This document shows positions 7,992 to 17,278 of a stretch of 64,000 nt of DNA, one piece after another; the first letter of the stretch is position 1; each line of letters starts with the position of its first letter. The notes beneath the pieces are model-generated. The model did not search any database. It had not been told where the DNA came from and worked only from the letters and a program-made list of their open reading frames with translations. The translations under genes were made by a program, and so were the position numbers. The DNA is taken from positions 1,488,001 to 1,552,000 of the forward strand of contig NZ_CBDDGH010000005.1 in the NCBI RefSeq assembly GCF_965227725.1, given 5' to 3'. Origin of the DNA: Shimia sp965227725. Its GTDB lineage: Bacteria; Pseudomonadota; Alphaproteobacteria; Rhodobacterales; Rhodobacteraceae.

Positions 7992-8613
7992 TTAGTCCTT
8001 TGCCCTATCCTGCACAAAGACAAGAAACATCTTGCTCATGACGGAAATTACGAACAGAGATCCAAGCAACTGGCCAACAAACTGAGTGATCTGGAAGGTT
8101 GTCAGGACACCTCGAGATGCCTCCAAAACACTGGGAGTAATCACGCCAAAAATGATCTGGAGAGCTATTGAAACTGCTGCTGATATGAGCACGACTACGA
8201 GTAGAGATATACCTTTATTGCTTGTGTAATCCCATGATCCAGACAGGCCGACGCGGTTTTCGACAGCGGCACCTGGAAGAATTAAACAAAGCCGTATGCC
8301 CAAGTAGAGCGACGGCAATGATGCGATACTAGGCCAGATAAGGAACTTAAGCGGTGGCATTGCGCCTCTGGCTAGAGCTTCAGGGTCAAGGTCACTGACC
8401 ATCATCGGACCGATGATTGCCATGATCGGAAGCATCGGCAAAGAAATCAGTATCCCCAAACCAAAAAGGTTCAAGACATAGCGCAACACTGCCTTAACTC
8501 TTAGTGGCGGTGCCAATCCTGTTGGTTGTTCGCCAAGCACCAACAGCCTGTGCCAAGCCACAACCGGCCAGAAAACCAAGAACAGAAACACGCAAGATTT
8601 CAATCGCATTCAT
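7992..8613 (-). pseudogene. Membrane protein, probably truncated at the 5' end
   Basis: The open frame 7992-8609 gives 205 residues with about four or five hydrophobic helices, of the kind starting VAWHRLLVLGEQPTGLAPPLR. Similar roseobacter membrane proteins place an additional N-terminal hydrophobic segment before this WHR motif. A start at 8613, with GAGG seven bases upstream, opens a different frame with a plausible N-terminus (MNAIEILRVSVLGF) but runs out of coding sense. This suggests an internal deletion with a frameshift around 8570. Base composition is clearly lower in GC than the flanking genes. Function unknown. It could also be a short functional gene starting at 8609. Confidence 0.5.
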
Positions 8614-8804
8614 GTTCTGACCTCGATCGTGAATTCCGCATTCAAAGGTTGTATCCCTTTTTTGCGAGTTGCTGGCGCTTTGTCCAGAAAGCTTCTTGAT
8701 TAAATCACACAACGAGCGCACAGGAAGCCTCACCCGACAAAGCCGCCGCTAGCGCACCCCCAACGAAATGGCGCTACGCCCACTACCCGCCATCACCGCC
8801 AATC

Positions 8805-8834
8805 AAAAAAGGCGCCCCAGCCGGAGCGCCCTTT
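8805..8834 (-). terminator. Rho-independent terminator of clpX
   Basis: Read on the minus strand, a 12-pair stem (AAAGGGCGCTCC against GGGGCGCCTTTT, with two G:T pairs) closes a GGCT loop and runs into a T6 tract. It lies 23 bases after the clpX stop. Confidence 0.92.
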
Positions 8835-8856
8835 CAAACTCTATCCGCAGAAAGCC

Positions 8857-10122
<1,266 letters not shown>

Positions 10123-10216
10123 GTCTTCCCTTTCAGGCCCAAAACCTCGGCCTCAGTTCTGTGAGGCCCCCGCGTTTCAGCCAGCTTAGGACAGGCGCAA
10201 ACGGGGTACAATGCGA

Positions 10217-10252
10217 AAGTGCCCGATGGCGACCACGCGTCACCGGGCACTT
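10217..10252 (-). terminator. Hairpin downstream of clpP
   Basis: AAGTGCCCG at 10217-10225 pairs perfectly with CGGGCACTT at 10244-10252, four bases after the clpP stop. On the minus strand only TTT follows, so termination may be partial and leave some read-through into clpX. Confidence 0.7.
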
Positions 10253-10256
10253 ATTT

Positions 10257-10889
10257 TCAATTCTCTTCGTCGTCGCCTTTGGCGCGATTTTCGACGATTT
10301 CGTCGATCAGACCCCAGTCTTTGGCCTCTTCCGGGCTCATGAAGTTGTCGCGCTCAAGCCCCTGCTCCACCTCTTCATAGGTGCGGCCGGTGTGCTTCAC
10401 GTAAATTTCATTGAGACGCTTCTTCAGCTTCAGGGTTTCTTCGGCGTGGATCATGATGTCCGTCGCCTGGCCCTGATAGCCGCCGGATGGCTGGTGCACC
10501 ATCACGCGCGAGTTGGGCAGAGAGAAACGCATGCCCGCTTCACCGGCGGTCAGCAGCAAGGAGCCCATGGAGGCCGCCTGGCCAATCACCAGCGTGCTCA
10601 CCTTCGGCTTGATGTACTGCATGGTGTCATAGATCGACAGACCGGAAGTGACCACGCCGCCAGGGCTGTTGATGTACATGCTGATTTCTTTGGAGGGGTT
10701 TTCCGCCTCAAGGTGCAGAAGCTGCGCCACGATCAGCGAAGACATACCGTCATGCACAGGACCGTTGAGGAAGATGATGCGCTCTTTCAGCAGGCGCGAG
10801 AAAATATCATAGGCGCGCTCACCACGGCTGGTCTGTTCCACAACCATGGGCACAAGGGTGTTCATATAAGTCTCAAAAGGGTCTTTCAT
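10257..10889 (-). CDS. clpP: ATP-dependent Clp protease proteolytic subunit ClpP
   Basis: A 210-residue serine protease subunit that assembles into two stacked heptamers and works with ClpX or ClpA. The catalytic triad is Ser107 (GQAASMGS), His132 (RVMVHQPSGG) and Asp181. The ERIIFLNGPV start of the fold and the INSPGG oxyanion motif (74-79) are present. The N-terminus MKDPFETYMNTLVPMVVEQT is typical of alphaproteobacteria and includes a short propeptide. The order clpP then clpX on one strand is the usual one. Confidence 0.98.
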   Translation of the reverse strand: MKDPFETYMNTLVPMVVEQTSRGERAYDIFSRLLKERIIFLNGPVHDGMSSLIVAQLLHLEAENPSKEISMYINSPGGVVTSGLSIYDTMQYIKPKVSTLVIGQAASMGSLLLTAGEAGMRFSLPNSRVMVHQPSGGYQGQATDIMIHAEETLKLKKRLNEIYVKHTGRTYEEVEQGLERDNFMSPEEAKDWGLIDEIVENRAKGDDEEN

Positions 10890-11080
10890 ATCGCCTGCCT
10901 GTTGATCGCTTCGGCCCGACCGTCGGACCCTACCAAGAGAGTCTTAGTGGTGGGCTCGGAGGGCTGCAAGGCCACCTAAGTATTTTTGAGTTAAAGCGGG
11001 GTAAAGGTGGGGGCCGAAAGCACAACGTAAGAGGTTATTGATCAGCCTCGTTCGAATGCACCCCTAAGCCAAAGCTCCGC
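10890..11080. other. Upstream region of clpP, no gene
   Basis: About 190 bases with no coding signal. On the plus strand at about 10977-11003 there is a weak relative of the GGATATTT-type motif (AAGTATTTTTGAG, then TTAAAGCGGGG). At 11068-11086 a perfect hairpin pairs GCCAAAGC with GCTTTGGC across TCC; it overlaps the start of the direct repeat. A heat-shock (RpoH) promoter for clpP was looked for, but no convincing match was seen. Confidence 0.4.
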
Positions 11081-11188
11081 TTTGGCAGCGCCCCGCCGAC
11101 CGGCAGGGGCTTGCGCAGCAAGCTCCCGAGAGGTGAACCGCCCCCACGGGGCGGGCGCTTCGCTTCCAGCCCCTCGGTTCGTGCGCGG
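11081..11188. repeat. Direct repeat, left copy
   Basis: About 108 bases starting TTTGGCAGCGCCCCG and ending near TCGGTTCGTGCGCGG. A copy of roughly 85-90% identity by eye, in the same orientation and with one insertion, lies at 12037-12170. Together they bracket the 2OG-Fe(II) oxygenase gene. Confidence 0.8.
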
Positions 11189-11413
11189 AAGTGTCTATAG
11201 CATTGCAGTGCGGCGTCATTGCAGCGCGGTCCAGTCCCGCCTCAAAGATAAACTCTTGAAACAAAAGCCGCGCTCTGACATTCCTCCCGCCATGGCAAGT
11301 CAAAACAAGCATCTCTCGCGGCCAAGCCACGCCGCATTCCTCAGAGGAACTCACCGTTGATCGCTTAGCGATCCAACGCCCCCCCTCTTTGACTGGAATT
11401 ACGGAGATGGACG

Positions 11414-11995
11414 ATGCCCATTCCACACGATTTGGACCATTTGGTCTTTGAAGCCCCAAACTTCCTTACCGATGCGCGCTGTGCAGAGGTGACCGCCCTA
11501 GCGGTCAAAGCTGGCTTCCAACCCGCGACGATTACAACCGAACACGGCACACATGTTTCGGCCGAAATCCGCAACAACGACCGCGTGATTTTTGACGATC
11601 CAGATCTTGCAAGAGAGCTCTGGCAACACGTGCGGCCATTCTTTCCAACCGCATTCAAGGGTCACCAAGCTATTGCATTGAACGACCGGTTTCGGGTGTA
11701 TCGCTATGAACCCGGTCAGTTTTTCGACTGGCACCAAGACGGGGCCTACCGAAACGATGCAGGCCATCACAGTATATTCACCTTGCTGATCTATCTGAAC
11801 GACGGTTTCGAAGGCGGCGGCACTACCTTCGCAGATGTGTTTTCTCCCCACGTATTTGAAGATTTCACGATCGAACCAGCGACGGGGAAAGCGGTGTTCT
11901 TTCATCATCCGCTATCTCATCGGGGTGACCCCGTGATCACAGGTCAAAAACTGGTTCTCAGAACCGACGTGATGTTTGAGCAGATTGCGCAATAA
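11414..11995 (+). CDS. 2OG-Fe(II) oxygenase (prolyl 4-hydroxylase-like)
   Basis: A 193-residue double-stranded beta-helix oxygenase. The iron facial triad is visible as HQD in FFDWHQDGAY plus the distal His in FFHHPLSHRGDPV, and the Arg that binds 2-oxoglutarate follows in LVLRTDVMF. LLIYLNDGFEGGGTTF is the typical core strand pair. Such enzymes hydroxylate protein or small-molecule substrates using Fe(II), O2 and 2-oxoglutarate; the substrate is unknown. GGAG at 11402-11405 supports the start. Base composition is less GC-rich than its neighbours and the gene lies between two direct repeats, which points to acquisition as a unit. Confidence 0.9.
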   Translation: MPIPHDLDHLVFEAPNFLTDARCAEVTALAVKAGFQPATITTEHGTHVSAEIRNNDRVIFDDPDLARELWQHVRPFFPTAFKGHQAIALNDRFRVYRYEPGQFFDWHQDGAYRNDAGHHSIFTLLIYLNDGFEGGGTTFADVFSPHVFEDFTIEPATGKAVFFHHPLSHRGDPVITGQKLVLRTDVMFEQIAQ

Positions 11996-12036
11996 CCATC
12001 TCAAGAAGCCCACTGTGTCAGGGACTAGATCACAGA

Positions 12037-12170
12037 TTTGGCAGCGCCCTGTCGACCGGCTGGGGCTGGCGCAGCAAGCTCCCGAAAGGTGAATCGCCCC
12101 CGCCAAACCGGAGGTTTGCCTCCGACAAAACGCGGGCGCTTCGCTCCCCCCTCGGTTCGTGCGCAGCGGC
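12037..12170. repeat. Direct repeat, right copy
   Basis: About 134 bases, same orientation as 11081-11188. Both copies share GCGCAGCAAGCTCCCGA, AGGTGAA and CTCGGTTCGTGCGC blocks. This copy carries an extra insertion of about 25 bases with an inner hairpin (AACCGGAGG near GCCTCCG). Function unknown; likely a dispersed intergenic repeat. Confidence 0.8.
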
Positions 12171-12294
12171 TCAGCAATTGACCCTGTGCAATTTTGATCA
12201 AGACACTTGAGAAACTGCGCAGACAAACCTCTGGCACTCCCCCAAGAAATCGCAACAATGCTCCGAAGATCGACGCCACCCAAAGGACCACCCC

Positions 12295-12957
12295 ATGCGC
12301 CCCTTCGACGAGATCTTCGCCATCGCCGCCGACCGCAAAGGCGGCCCTGCTGCGCTTGAGGCCCAACTGAGCAAACCCAAATCCGCCGAAGAGCTTGCGC
12401 ACATCCCCGAGGACCGCTGGCTTGCCCAATTCACCAAAGGTGTCTTCCAAGCAGGCTTCAACTGGCAGGTGATCGAAAACAAATGGGAGGGCTTTGAAGC
12501 CGCTTTCCATGGCTTTGATGTGGACCGCTGCGCCTTTCTGCATGACGAGGATATGGACCGCCTGATGTCCAACACAGACATCGTGCGCAACGGCCCCAAA
12601 ATCCGCACCGTGATCGAGAACGCCCACTTCCTCCAATCCCTGCGCGCAGAGGGCGGCGCGGGCGTGGTGCTCGGCGGCTGGGCCGCGACCGACTATGTCG
12701 GCCTGCTCGAATTTATGAAAAAGGGCGGCTCCCGCATCGGTGGAAACACCGGTCAATATGCGCTGCGCTTCTTGGGCAAAGACAGTTTCATCCTGTCCCG
12801 CGACGTGGTCGCCCGCCTGATCGCCGAAGGCGTGGTGGACAAACAGCCCACCTCCAAAGGCGCGATGAAACAGGTGCAGGAGGCCTTCAACATCTGGATG
12901 GAGCAATCCGGCCGCAGCCTCACCGAAATCAGCCGCGTGCTGGCGATGAGCGTGTAA
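12295..12957 (+). CDS. DNA-3-methyladenine glycosylase I family protein
   Basis: A 220-residue HhH-GPD superfamily protein of the Tag type, which removes 3-methyladenine from alkylated DNA and starts base-excision repair. The family stretch GFNWQVIENKWEGFEAAFHGFD is in place near residues 58-79, followed by NGPKIRTVIENAHFLQSL, which matches Tag's R.KI.A...NA pattern. The canonical Tag Zn-binding Cys/His ends are not obvious, and the C-terminal half differs from E. coli Tag. It is therefore a Tag-like paralogue and exact base specificity is uncertain. It converges with lolD. Confidence 0.82.
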   Translation: MRPFDEIFAIAADRKGGPAALEAQLSKPKSAEELAHIPEDRWLAQFTKGVFQAGFNWQVIENKWEGFEAAFHGFDVDRCAFLHDEDMDRLMSNTDIVRNGPKIRTVIENAHFLQSLRAEGGAGVVLGGWAATDYVGLLEFMKKGGSRIGGNTGQYALRFLGKDSFILSRDVVARLIAEGVVDKQPTSKGAMKQVQEAFNIWMEQSGRSLTEISRVLAMSV

Positions 12958-12974
12958 CCGAGCGCCTAACCAAA

Positions 12975-13260
12975 GCCCGACCGAGGGTGGGCGCACCCAG
13001 CTGGCAACCTGCCCGTTTATACCAACCAAACACATCCGGTTTCATCAAGCTGCCGCGCCCCGTCGCCAAAGCGCCCGCCCTGCGGACGGTCGGGCGCTGC
13101 CCCAGCGCCTTCGGCTTGTTCTGGGCCTAGGCCAGCATGCGACGCAACGCCCCTAGCGTTCACAAACGCCCCTGCCCCAAGATATTGAACCGCCGCAATA
13201 CAGCCGCGTTACCGACGCGATACCGACGTTTCAAACAGGGCAAATCTGCCCCATTAACCT
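12975..13260. repeat. Double-hairpin intergenic element, copy A
   Basis: This fills most of the 334-base space between two convergent genes. GCCCGACCG (12975-12983) can pair with CGGTCGGGC (13087-13095). AGCGCCCG (13070-13077) pairs locally with CGGGCGCT (13091-13098). Between them lies a conserved block containing ATCCGGTTTCATCAAGCTGCC. Downstream come two TACCGACG units (13209-13228 region) and ATTAACC. A related copy with compensatory base changes lies at 62116-62400. Confidence 0.7.
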
Positions 13261-13291
13261 CTCACGCAACACCCGCTCTCAGCCGAGAAAT

Positions 13292-13975
13292 TCAGCCGTC
13301 TACCAGAAGCCCGTTTTCCAGCCGCACCACCCGGTCCATCCGCGCCGCCAGCTCCATATTATGCGTCGCCACCAGCGCCGCCAGCCCGGTCTCCCGCACC
13401 AAGGTCATCAGCGCGTCAAACACCTGATCGCTGGTGGTTGGGTCAAGGTTGCCTGTCGGCTCATCTGCCAACAAAATCCGTGGCTTATTGGCCAGCGCCC
13501 GGCAAAAGGCCACCCGCTGCTGCTCCCCGCCCGACAGCTCCGCAGGACGGTGATCCGCCCGATGCGCCACGCCCACGGTTTCCAGCAAGGCCCGCCCCCG
13601 CTCTGAGGCGGCCCCTTTGCCCAACCCATTGGCCATCTGCGGCAAGGCAATATTCTCTAAGGCACTGAATTCCGGCAACAAATGGTGAAACTGATAGACA
13701 AAACCAATGTCCTGCCGCCGCGCTTTTGTGCGCTGCCGGTCAGACTTTCCGGATAGCATTTGCCCGCCAATTTCCACCGTCCCCGCGTCCGGCGTATCGA
13801 GCAATCCCGCCATATGCAGCAGCGTTGATTTCCCCGCGCCTGACGGGGCCACAAGCGCCACCATCTCGCCCGCCTTCAGGCGCAGCTCCGCCCCGCGCAG
13901 GACATGGATCTCTCCAGCTAAGCCCTTGTTATAGCGCTTTTCTACGCCCTCAAGTTTCAGCACAACATCACTCAT
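13292..13975 (-). CDS. lolD: Lipoprotein-releasing ABC transporter ATPase LolD
   Basis: A 227-residue ABC ATPase. With LolC/E it extracts lipoproteins from the inner membrane and hands them to LolA. Walker A is APSGAGKS at 43-50, the signature LSGGEQQRVAFCRAL starts at 147 and LLADEPTGNLD gives Walker B. The FVYQFHHLLPEFSALEN Q-loop region is typical of LolD/MacB-type proteins. It overlaps the permease gene by 8 bases, so the two are translationally coupled. The neighbour identifies it as LolD rather than MacB. Confidence 0.95.
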   Translation of the reverse strand: MSDVVLKLEGVEKRYNKGLAGEIHVLRGAELRLKAGEMVALVAPSGAGKSTLLHMAGLLDTPDAGTVEIGGQMLSGKSDRQRTKARRQDIGFVYQFHHLLPEFSALENIALPQMANGLGKGAASERGRALLETVGVAHRADHRPAELSGGEQQRVAFCRALANKPRILLADEPTGNLDPTTSDQVFDALMTLVRETGLAALVATHNMELAARMDRVVRLENGLLVDG

Positions 13976-15254
13976 AGCGCAGCGCCTCCACTGGGTTCAT
14001 CCGCGCCGCCCGCCGCGCCGGAAAGATCGTCACAATGAAGGACAGCCCCAGCGACAGGCTCACCGCGCTGCTCACATCCTCCATCTGCAACCGCGCAGGC
14101 AGGTGATAGATATTGCGGATCGACGGATCCCAGGCCTCACCACCCAACAGTACGTTTACAAAGGAAAAAATCGGATCAATGTAGATCGCAAACAGGCATC
14201 CCAGCACCACCCCCATCACCGTGCCAATCACCCCGGTGAAGGCCCCGCAGATGAAAAACACCCGCAGCACAGAGCCCTCTGTGAGCCCCATGGTGCGCAA
14301 AATACCAATGTCGCGCCCCTTGTTTTTCACCAGCATCACAAGGCCCGACACAATGTTCATGGTCGCAATCAGCACCAGCACCGACAGGATCACAAACATC
14401 ACATTGTCCTCAACCTCCAGCGCATTCAGAAAGCCCCCCGACGCCTGCTGCCAGGTCCAGACCAGCGCCCTGTCACCCCCCGCCTGCAACAGCGGAACAG
14501 CCATCTCGCCCACGTTTTCTGGATCAAGCACCATCACCTCGATCTCATCGGCCACACCATCGCGGTCAAAGAAGGTCTGCGCCGCCTCAAACGGCAGATA
14601 AACCCGTGTGCGATCAATGTCATAGCGCCCGGCGGAGAAGATATAAACCACCTCATAGCTGCTCACCCGCGGCGAGGTGCCAAAGGCGGTTTTCACCCCG
14701 TTTGGCGAAATGATCTTGATCCGGTCGCCCACCAACGCCCCCAGCTCGCGCGCAACGCCAGAGCCAATGGCGATGCCCTCGCCAAAGCGGGCCAGATCCC
14801 CCTCGCTGGTCTCCGGATCAGCAATCCGCGGCAGCTCCGCCAGATCCGCAGCCCGCATGCCAAAGACCTCCACGCCCGCATTGCGGCTGCGCATATTCGC
14901 CATCACCTGCCCCTTAACCAGAGGCGCGGCACGTGTCACCCCGGGCACCGCCCGCAGGCGCGCGGCCATCTCGTCAAAGTCGTGAATGGTGCGATCAATC
15001 TGCCCGGTGTCAGAAATTTCCCCGCGCTGATAAATGGTTGCATGGGCATTGGCGCCCAGAATGGTATCAACAAACTCTGCCCTAAAGCCTGCGCGCACCG
15101 ACAAAGTCGCAATCAGCGCAAACACCGCCAGGGTGATGCCAATCAGGCTGATCCAGGTCATCACGCTCACGCCGCCTTCCGCACGCCGCGCGCGCAGATA
15201 ACGCCAAGCGATCATCCACTCAAATCGGGAAAAAGGGGCGGTTCTGCCTGCCAT
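13968..15254 (-). CDS. lolC: Lipoprotein-releasing ABC transporter permease (LolC/E)
   Basis: A 428-residue inner-membrane protein. The N-terminal helix (SVMTWISLIGITLAVFALIATLSV) is followed by a large periplasmic MacB-like domain (about 50-270) and three C-terminal FtsX helices, including FVILSVLVLIATMNIVSGLVMLVKNKGRDIGILRTMG. It ends ARRAARMNPVEALRYE, as LolC and LolE proteins do. Only one permease gene is present, as in other alphaproteobacteria where one LolF-like protein replaces LolC and LolE; the symbol is therefore approximate. It is upstream of and overlaps lolD. Confidence 0.93.
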   Translation of the reverse strand: MAGRTAPFSRFEWMIAWRYLRARRAEGGVSVMTWISLIGITLAVFALIATLSVRAGFRAEFVDTILGANAHATIYQRGEISDTGQIDRTIHDFDEMAARLRAVPGVTRAAPLVKGQVMANMRSRNAGVEVFGMRAADLAELPRIADPETSEGDLARFGEGIAIGSGVARELGALVGDRIKIISPNGVKTAFGTSPRVSSYEVVYIFSAGRYDIDRTRVYLPFEAAQTFFDRDGVADEIEVMVLDPENVGEMAVPLLQAGGDRALVWTWQQASGGFLNALEVEDNVMFVILSVLVLIATMNIVSGLVMLVKNKGRDIGILRTMGLTEGSVLRVFFICGAFTGVIGTVMGVVLGCLFAIYIDPIFSFVNVLLGGEAWDPSIRNIYHLPARLQMEDVSSAVSLSLGLSFIVTIFPARRAARMNPVEALRYE

Positions 15255-15352
15255 GTCTGCTCCGGTTCTTGGTTGAGCGCGACCCTATGAGGCCCCTTTC
15301 GCAGGGTCAACCCGGCAGCGCGCGCCCGTCGGCAACACTGAGCGCAAAACGC

Positions 15353-15388
15353 GGCCTTTCCACTTGCGCCAAATATCCCCGCCGGAGG
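15353..15388 (-). repeat. GGATATTT-type intergenic motif
   Basis: On the minus strand, CTCCGGCGGGGATATTT is followed by GGCGCAAGTGGAAAGG. It lies just beyond the proS terminator and matches the motif seen at 7.8, 30.7, 51.9 and 56.9 kb. Confidence 0.55.
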
Positions 15389-15392
15389 CAAC

Positions 15393-15424
15393 AAAAAACC
15401 CCCGCACACTTGCGGGGGTTTTCA
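15393..15424 (-). terminator. Rho-independent terminator of proS
   Basis: A perfect 12-pair stem (AAAACCCCCGCA with TGCGGGGGTTTT on the plus strand) around a CACT loop. On the minus strand it is followed by a T run at 15398-15393. It is 41 bases after the proS stop. Confidence 0.93.
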
Positions 15425-15464
15425 AAATCAAGCGCGCCGCAAGGCGCACATTTTATCAACTGCG

Positions 15465-16817
15465 TTAGAGCCCAACCACACGGTGATCGGCGTAGATCTC
15501 GATCAGCTTGGCCACGGCCGCTTCTGGGGACAGCTCTTCGCTCTCCCCGGTGCGGCGGCTGGTCAGCTCGACCACACCGTTCTTCAGACCACGTGGGCCA
15601 ACAGTGATGCGCCACGGCAGACCGATCAGATCCATGGTGGCAAACTTGCCGCCCGCGCGCTCTTTGCGGTCATCATAAAGCGGCTCAAGACCCGCTGCGA
15701 TCAGCGCTTTTTCAAGCGCTTCACAGGCCGCATCCGCTTCTTCGTCACCCTGCTTGAGGTTCACGATGCCCGCATGGAACGGGGTCACACCCTCAGGCCA
15801 GATGATGCCTTTGTCGTCATGGCTTGCTTCGATGATCGCGCCCAGCAGGCGGCTCACGCCAATGCCGTGGCTACCCATATGAACAGAGACCTTCTCGCCC
15901 TCAGCGGTCTGCACCTGCGCGTTCAGCGCGTCAGAGTATTTGGTGCCGAAGTAGAAGATCTGCCCCACTTCGATGCCGCGCGCCACACGGCGGCGCTCTT
16001 CCGGAATCTCGTTGAACAGCGCCTCATCGTGTGTCTCATCGGTGCGCGCATATTTGGAGGTGAACTCCTCCAGCACGCCTTGGCACTGCGCCACGCTGTC
16101 ATAGTCAATCTCACGATCGCCAAAGGTCAGGTCGGTCACCGCGCTGTCATAGAACACCTCAGACTCACCGGTTTCCGCCAGCACGAGGAATTCGTGAGTG
16201 TAGTCACCGCCAATCGGGCCACCATCCGCACGCATCGGGATAGCCTGAAGCCCCATCCGCTCATAGGTGCGCAGATAGCTCACCAGATGGCGGTTATAGG
16301 CGTGCAGCGCATCCTCTTTGCTGAGGTCAAAGTTGTAGCCGTCTTTCATGTAGAATTCGCGGCCGCGCATCACGCCGAAACGCGGGCGGATCTCGTCGCG
16401 GAACTTCCACTGGATCTGATACATGGTCAGCGGCAGATCTTTGTAAGAGCTCACATTGGAACGGAAGATATCGGTGATCAGCTCTTCTGCGGTTGGCGTA
16501 TAAAGAATGTCGCGATCATGGCGGTCTTTGATGCGCAGCATCTCTTCGCCATAGGCGTCATAACGGCCGCTCTCTTTCCAGAGGTCCGCGCTCTGCAGCG
16601 TTGGCATCTGCATCGGAATGTGGCCCGCGCGCACCTGCTCTTCATGCACGATGTTTTCAATTTTGCGCAGCACTTTGAAGCCCAGCGGCAGCCAGGAATA
16701 AATCCCGGCGCTGGATTGCTTGATCATACCAGCGCGCAACATCAGGCGGTGGCTCACAATCTGCGCTTCAGCAGGCGTTTCTTTCAACACAGGCAGGAAA
16801 TAGCGGGACAGGCGCAT
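15465..16817 (-). CDS. proS: Prolyl-tRNA synthetase (short alphaproteobacterial form)
   Basis: A 450-residue class II synthetase that charges tRNA(Pro). The ATG at 16817 (MRLSRYFLPVLKETPAEAQ) is preferred over a TTG six codons earlier because homologues begin here. Class II motifs are seen in GIYSWLPLGFKVLRKIENIV, FRDEIRPRFGVMRGREFYMKDGY and GSHGIGVSRLLGAIIEA. The long editing insertion of bacterial-type ProS is absent, as expected for the about 440-residue alphaproteobacterial form. The anticodon-binding domain ends the protein. It is preceded by a 460-base space shared with a divergent histidine kinase gene. Confidence 0.96.
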   Translation of the reverse strand: MRLSRYFLPVLKETPAEAQIVSHRLMLRAGMIKQSSAGIYSWLPLGFKVLRKIENIVHEEQVRAGHIPMQMPTLQSADLWKESGRYDAYGEEMLRIKDRHDRDILYTPTAEELITDIFRSNVSSYKDLPLTMYQIQWKFRDEIRPRFGVMRGREFYMKDGYNFDLSKEDALHAYNRHLVSYLRTYERMGLQAIPMRADGGPIGGDYTHEFLVLAETGESEVFYDSAVTDLTFGDREIDYDSVAQCQGVLEEFTSKYARTDETHDEALFNEIPEERRRVARGIEVGQIFYFGTKYSDALNAQVQTAEGEKVSVHMGSHGIGVSRLLGAIIEASHDDKGIIWPEGVTPFHAGIVNLKQGDEEADAACEALEKALIAAGLEPLYDDRKERAGGKFATMDLIGLPWRITVGPRGLKNGVVELTSRRTGESEELSPEAAVAKLIEIYADHRVVGL

Positions 16818-17278
16818 CTGCGGTTTTCTCTCCAATGGGGCGGCCCACTCATAGGTCTGGGCGCGCGTATGTCAGCGTTCGCCATGGGCTAGCCCAAAGC
16901 TTGCCGCGAGGCAAGCCAAGCCCGCATATAGCCAGAGATATCCCCTCGAACGTCCCCCCTGTTCGCGATCAACCAAGTGGGAGGAGACCAAGCCCGCTCA
17001 CGAAAAAATAATTTACCGCGCGCCTTTCCAGCACAAGTTCGCCGATCCACCACAGGCGCGGGCGGACAATCGCTCAATAGGTAAAGTTTGTATTAAATAA
17101 GGGGAGTTACGTATGAAATTTCACCTTGGATTAACGCTAAACGCACTAGATATATGCGTAGACCGCAGTCTTCACTGAGATTACGAAGTCGGGTCTTTGC
17201 ACAACTGACTGCGCCCTCAGGTTTTTTGGGCGCATCGGGCATCTGCCCAGTCTAAACCGCGAACGCATGAGCTAGAAG
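16818..17278. other. Divergent intergenic region between proS and the kinase gene
   Basis: Three structures are seen in 460 bases. GCTTGCC (16899-16905) and GGCAAGC (16910-16916) form a perfect hairpin around GCGA. A short frame with a strong ribosome-binding site lies at 17113-17178. TGCGCCC (17210-17216) pairs with GGGCGCA (17228-17234), with a T6 run inside the loop. The AT-rich stretch around 17083-17100 is the likely promoter area for the kinase transcript. Confidence 0.45.
17113..17178 (+). CDS. Possible 21-residue leader peptide
   Basis: ATG at 17113 is preceded by AAGGGGAG with good spacing, a stronger ribosome-binding site than that of the kinase gene downstream. The frame encodes MKFHLGLTLNALDICVDRSL and one more His, then TGA. 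A hairpin follows 31 bases after the stop, and the kinase start is 100 bases away. It could be a leader peptide coupling translation to the hairpin, or a chance frame. No amino acid is strikingly over-represented except Leu (5 of 21). Confidence 0.3.
   Translation: MKFHLGLTLNALDICVDRSLH

Noticed and set aside
10890..10980. RpoH-type heat-shock promoter before clpP
   Set aside because: No convincing pair of -35 and -10 elements with proper spacing was seen.
11041..11075. GTTCGAATGC stretch resembling a tRNA T-arm
   Set aside because: The flanking bases do not form a T-stem, and no acceptor or anticodon arm could be found upstream.
13700..15254. lolD/lolC as a MacAB-type drug exporter
   Set aside because: There is no MacA-like adaptor, and the ATPase and permease are separate and of LolD/LolC-F length.
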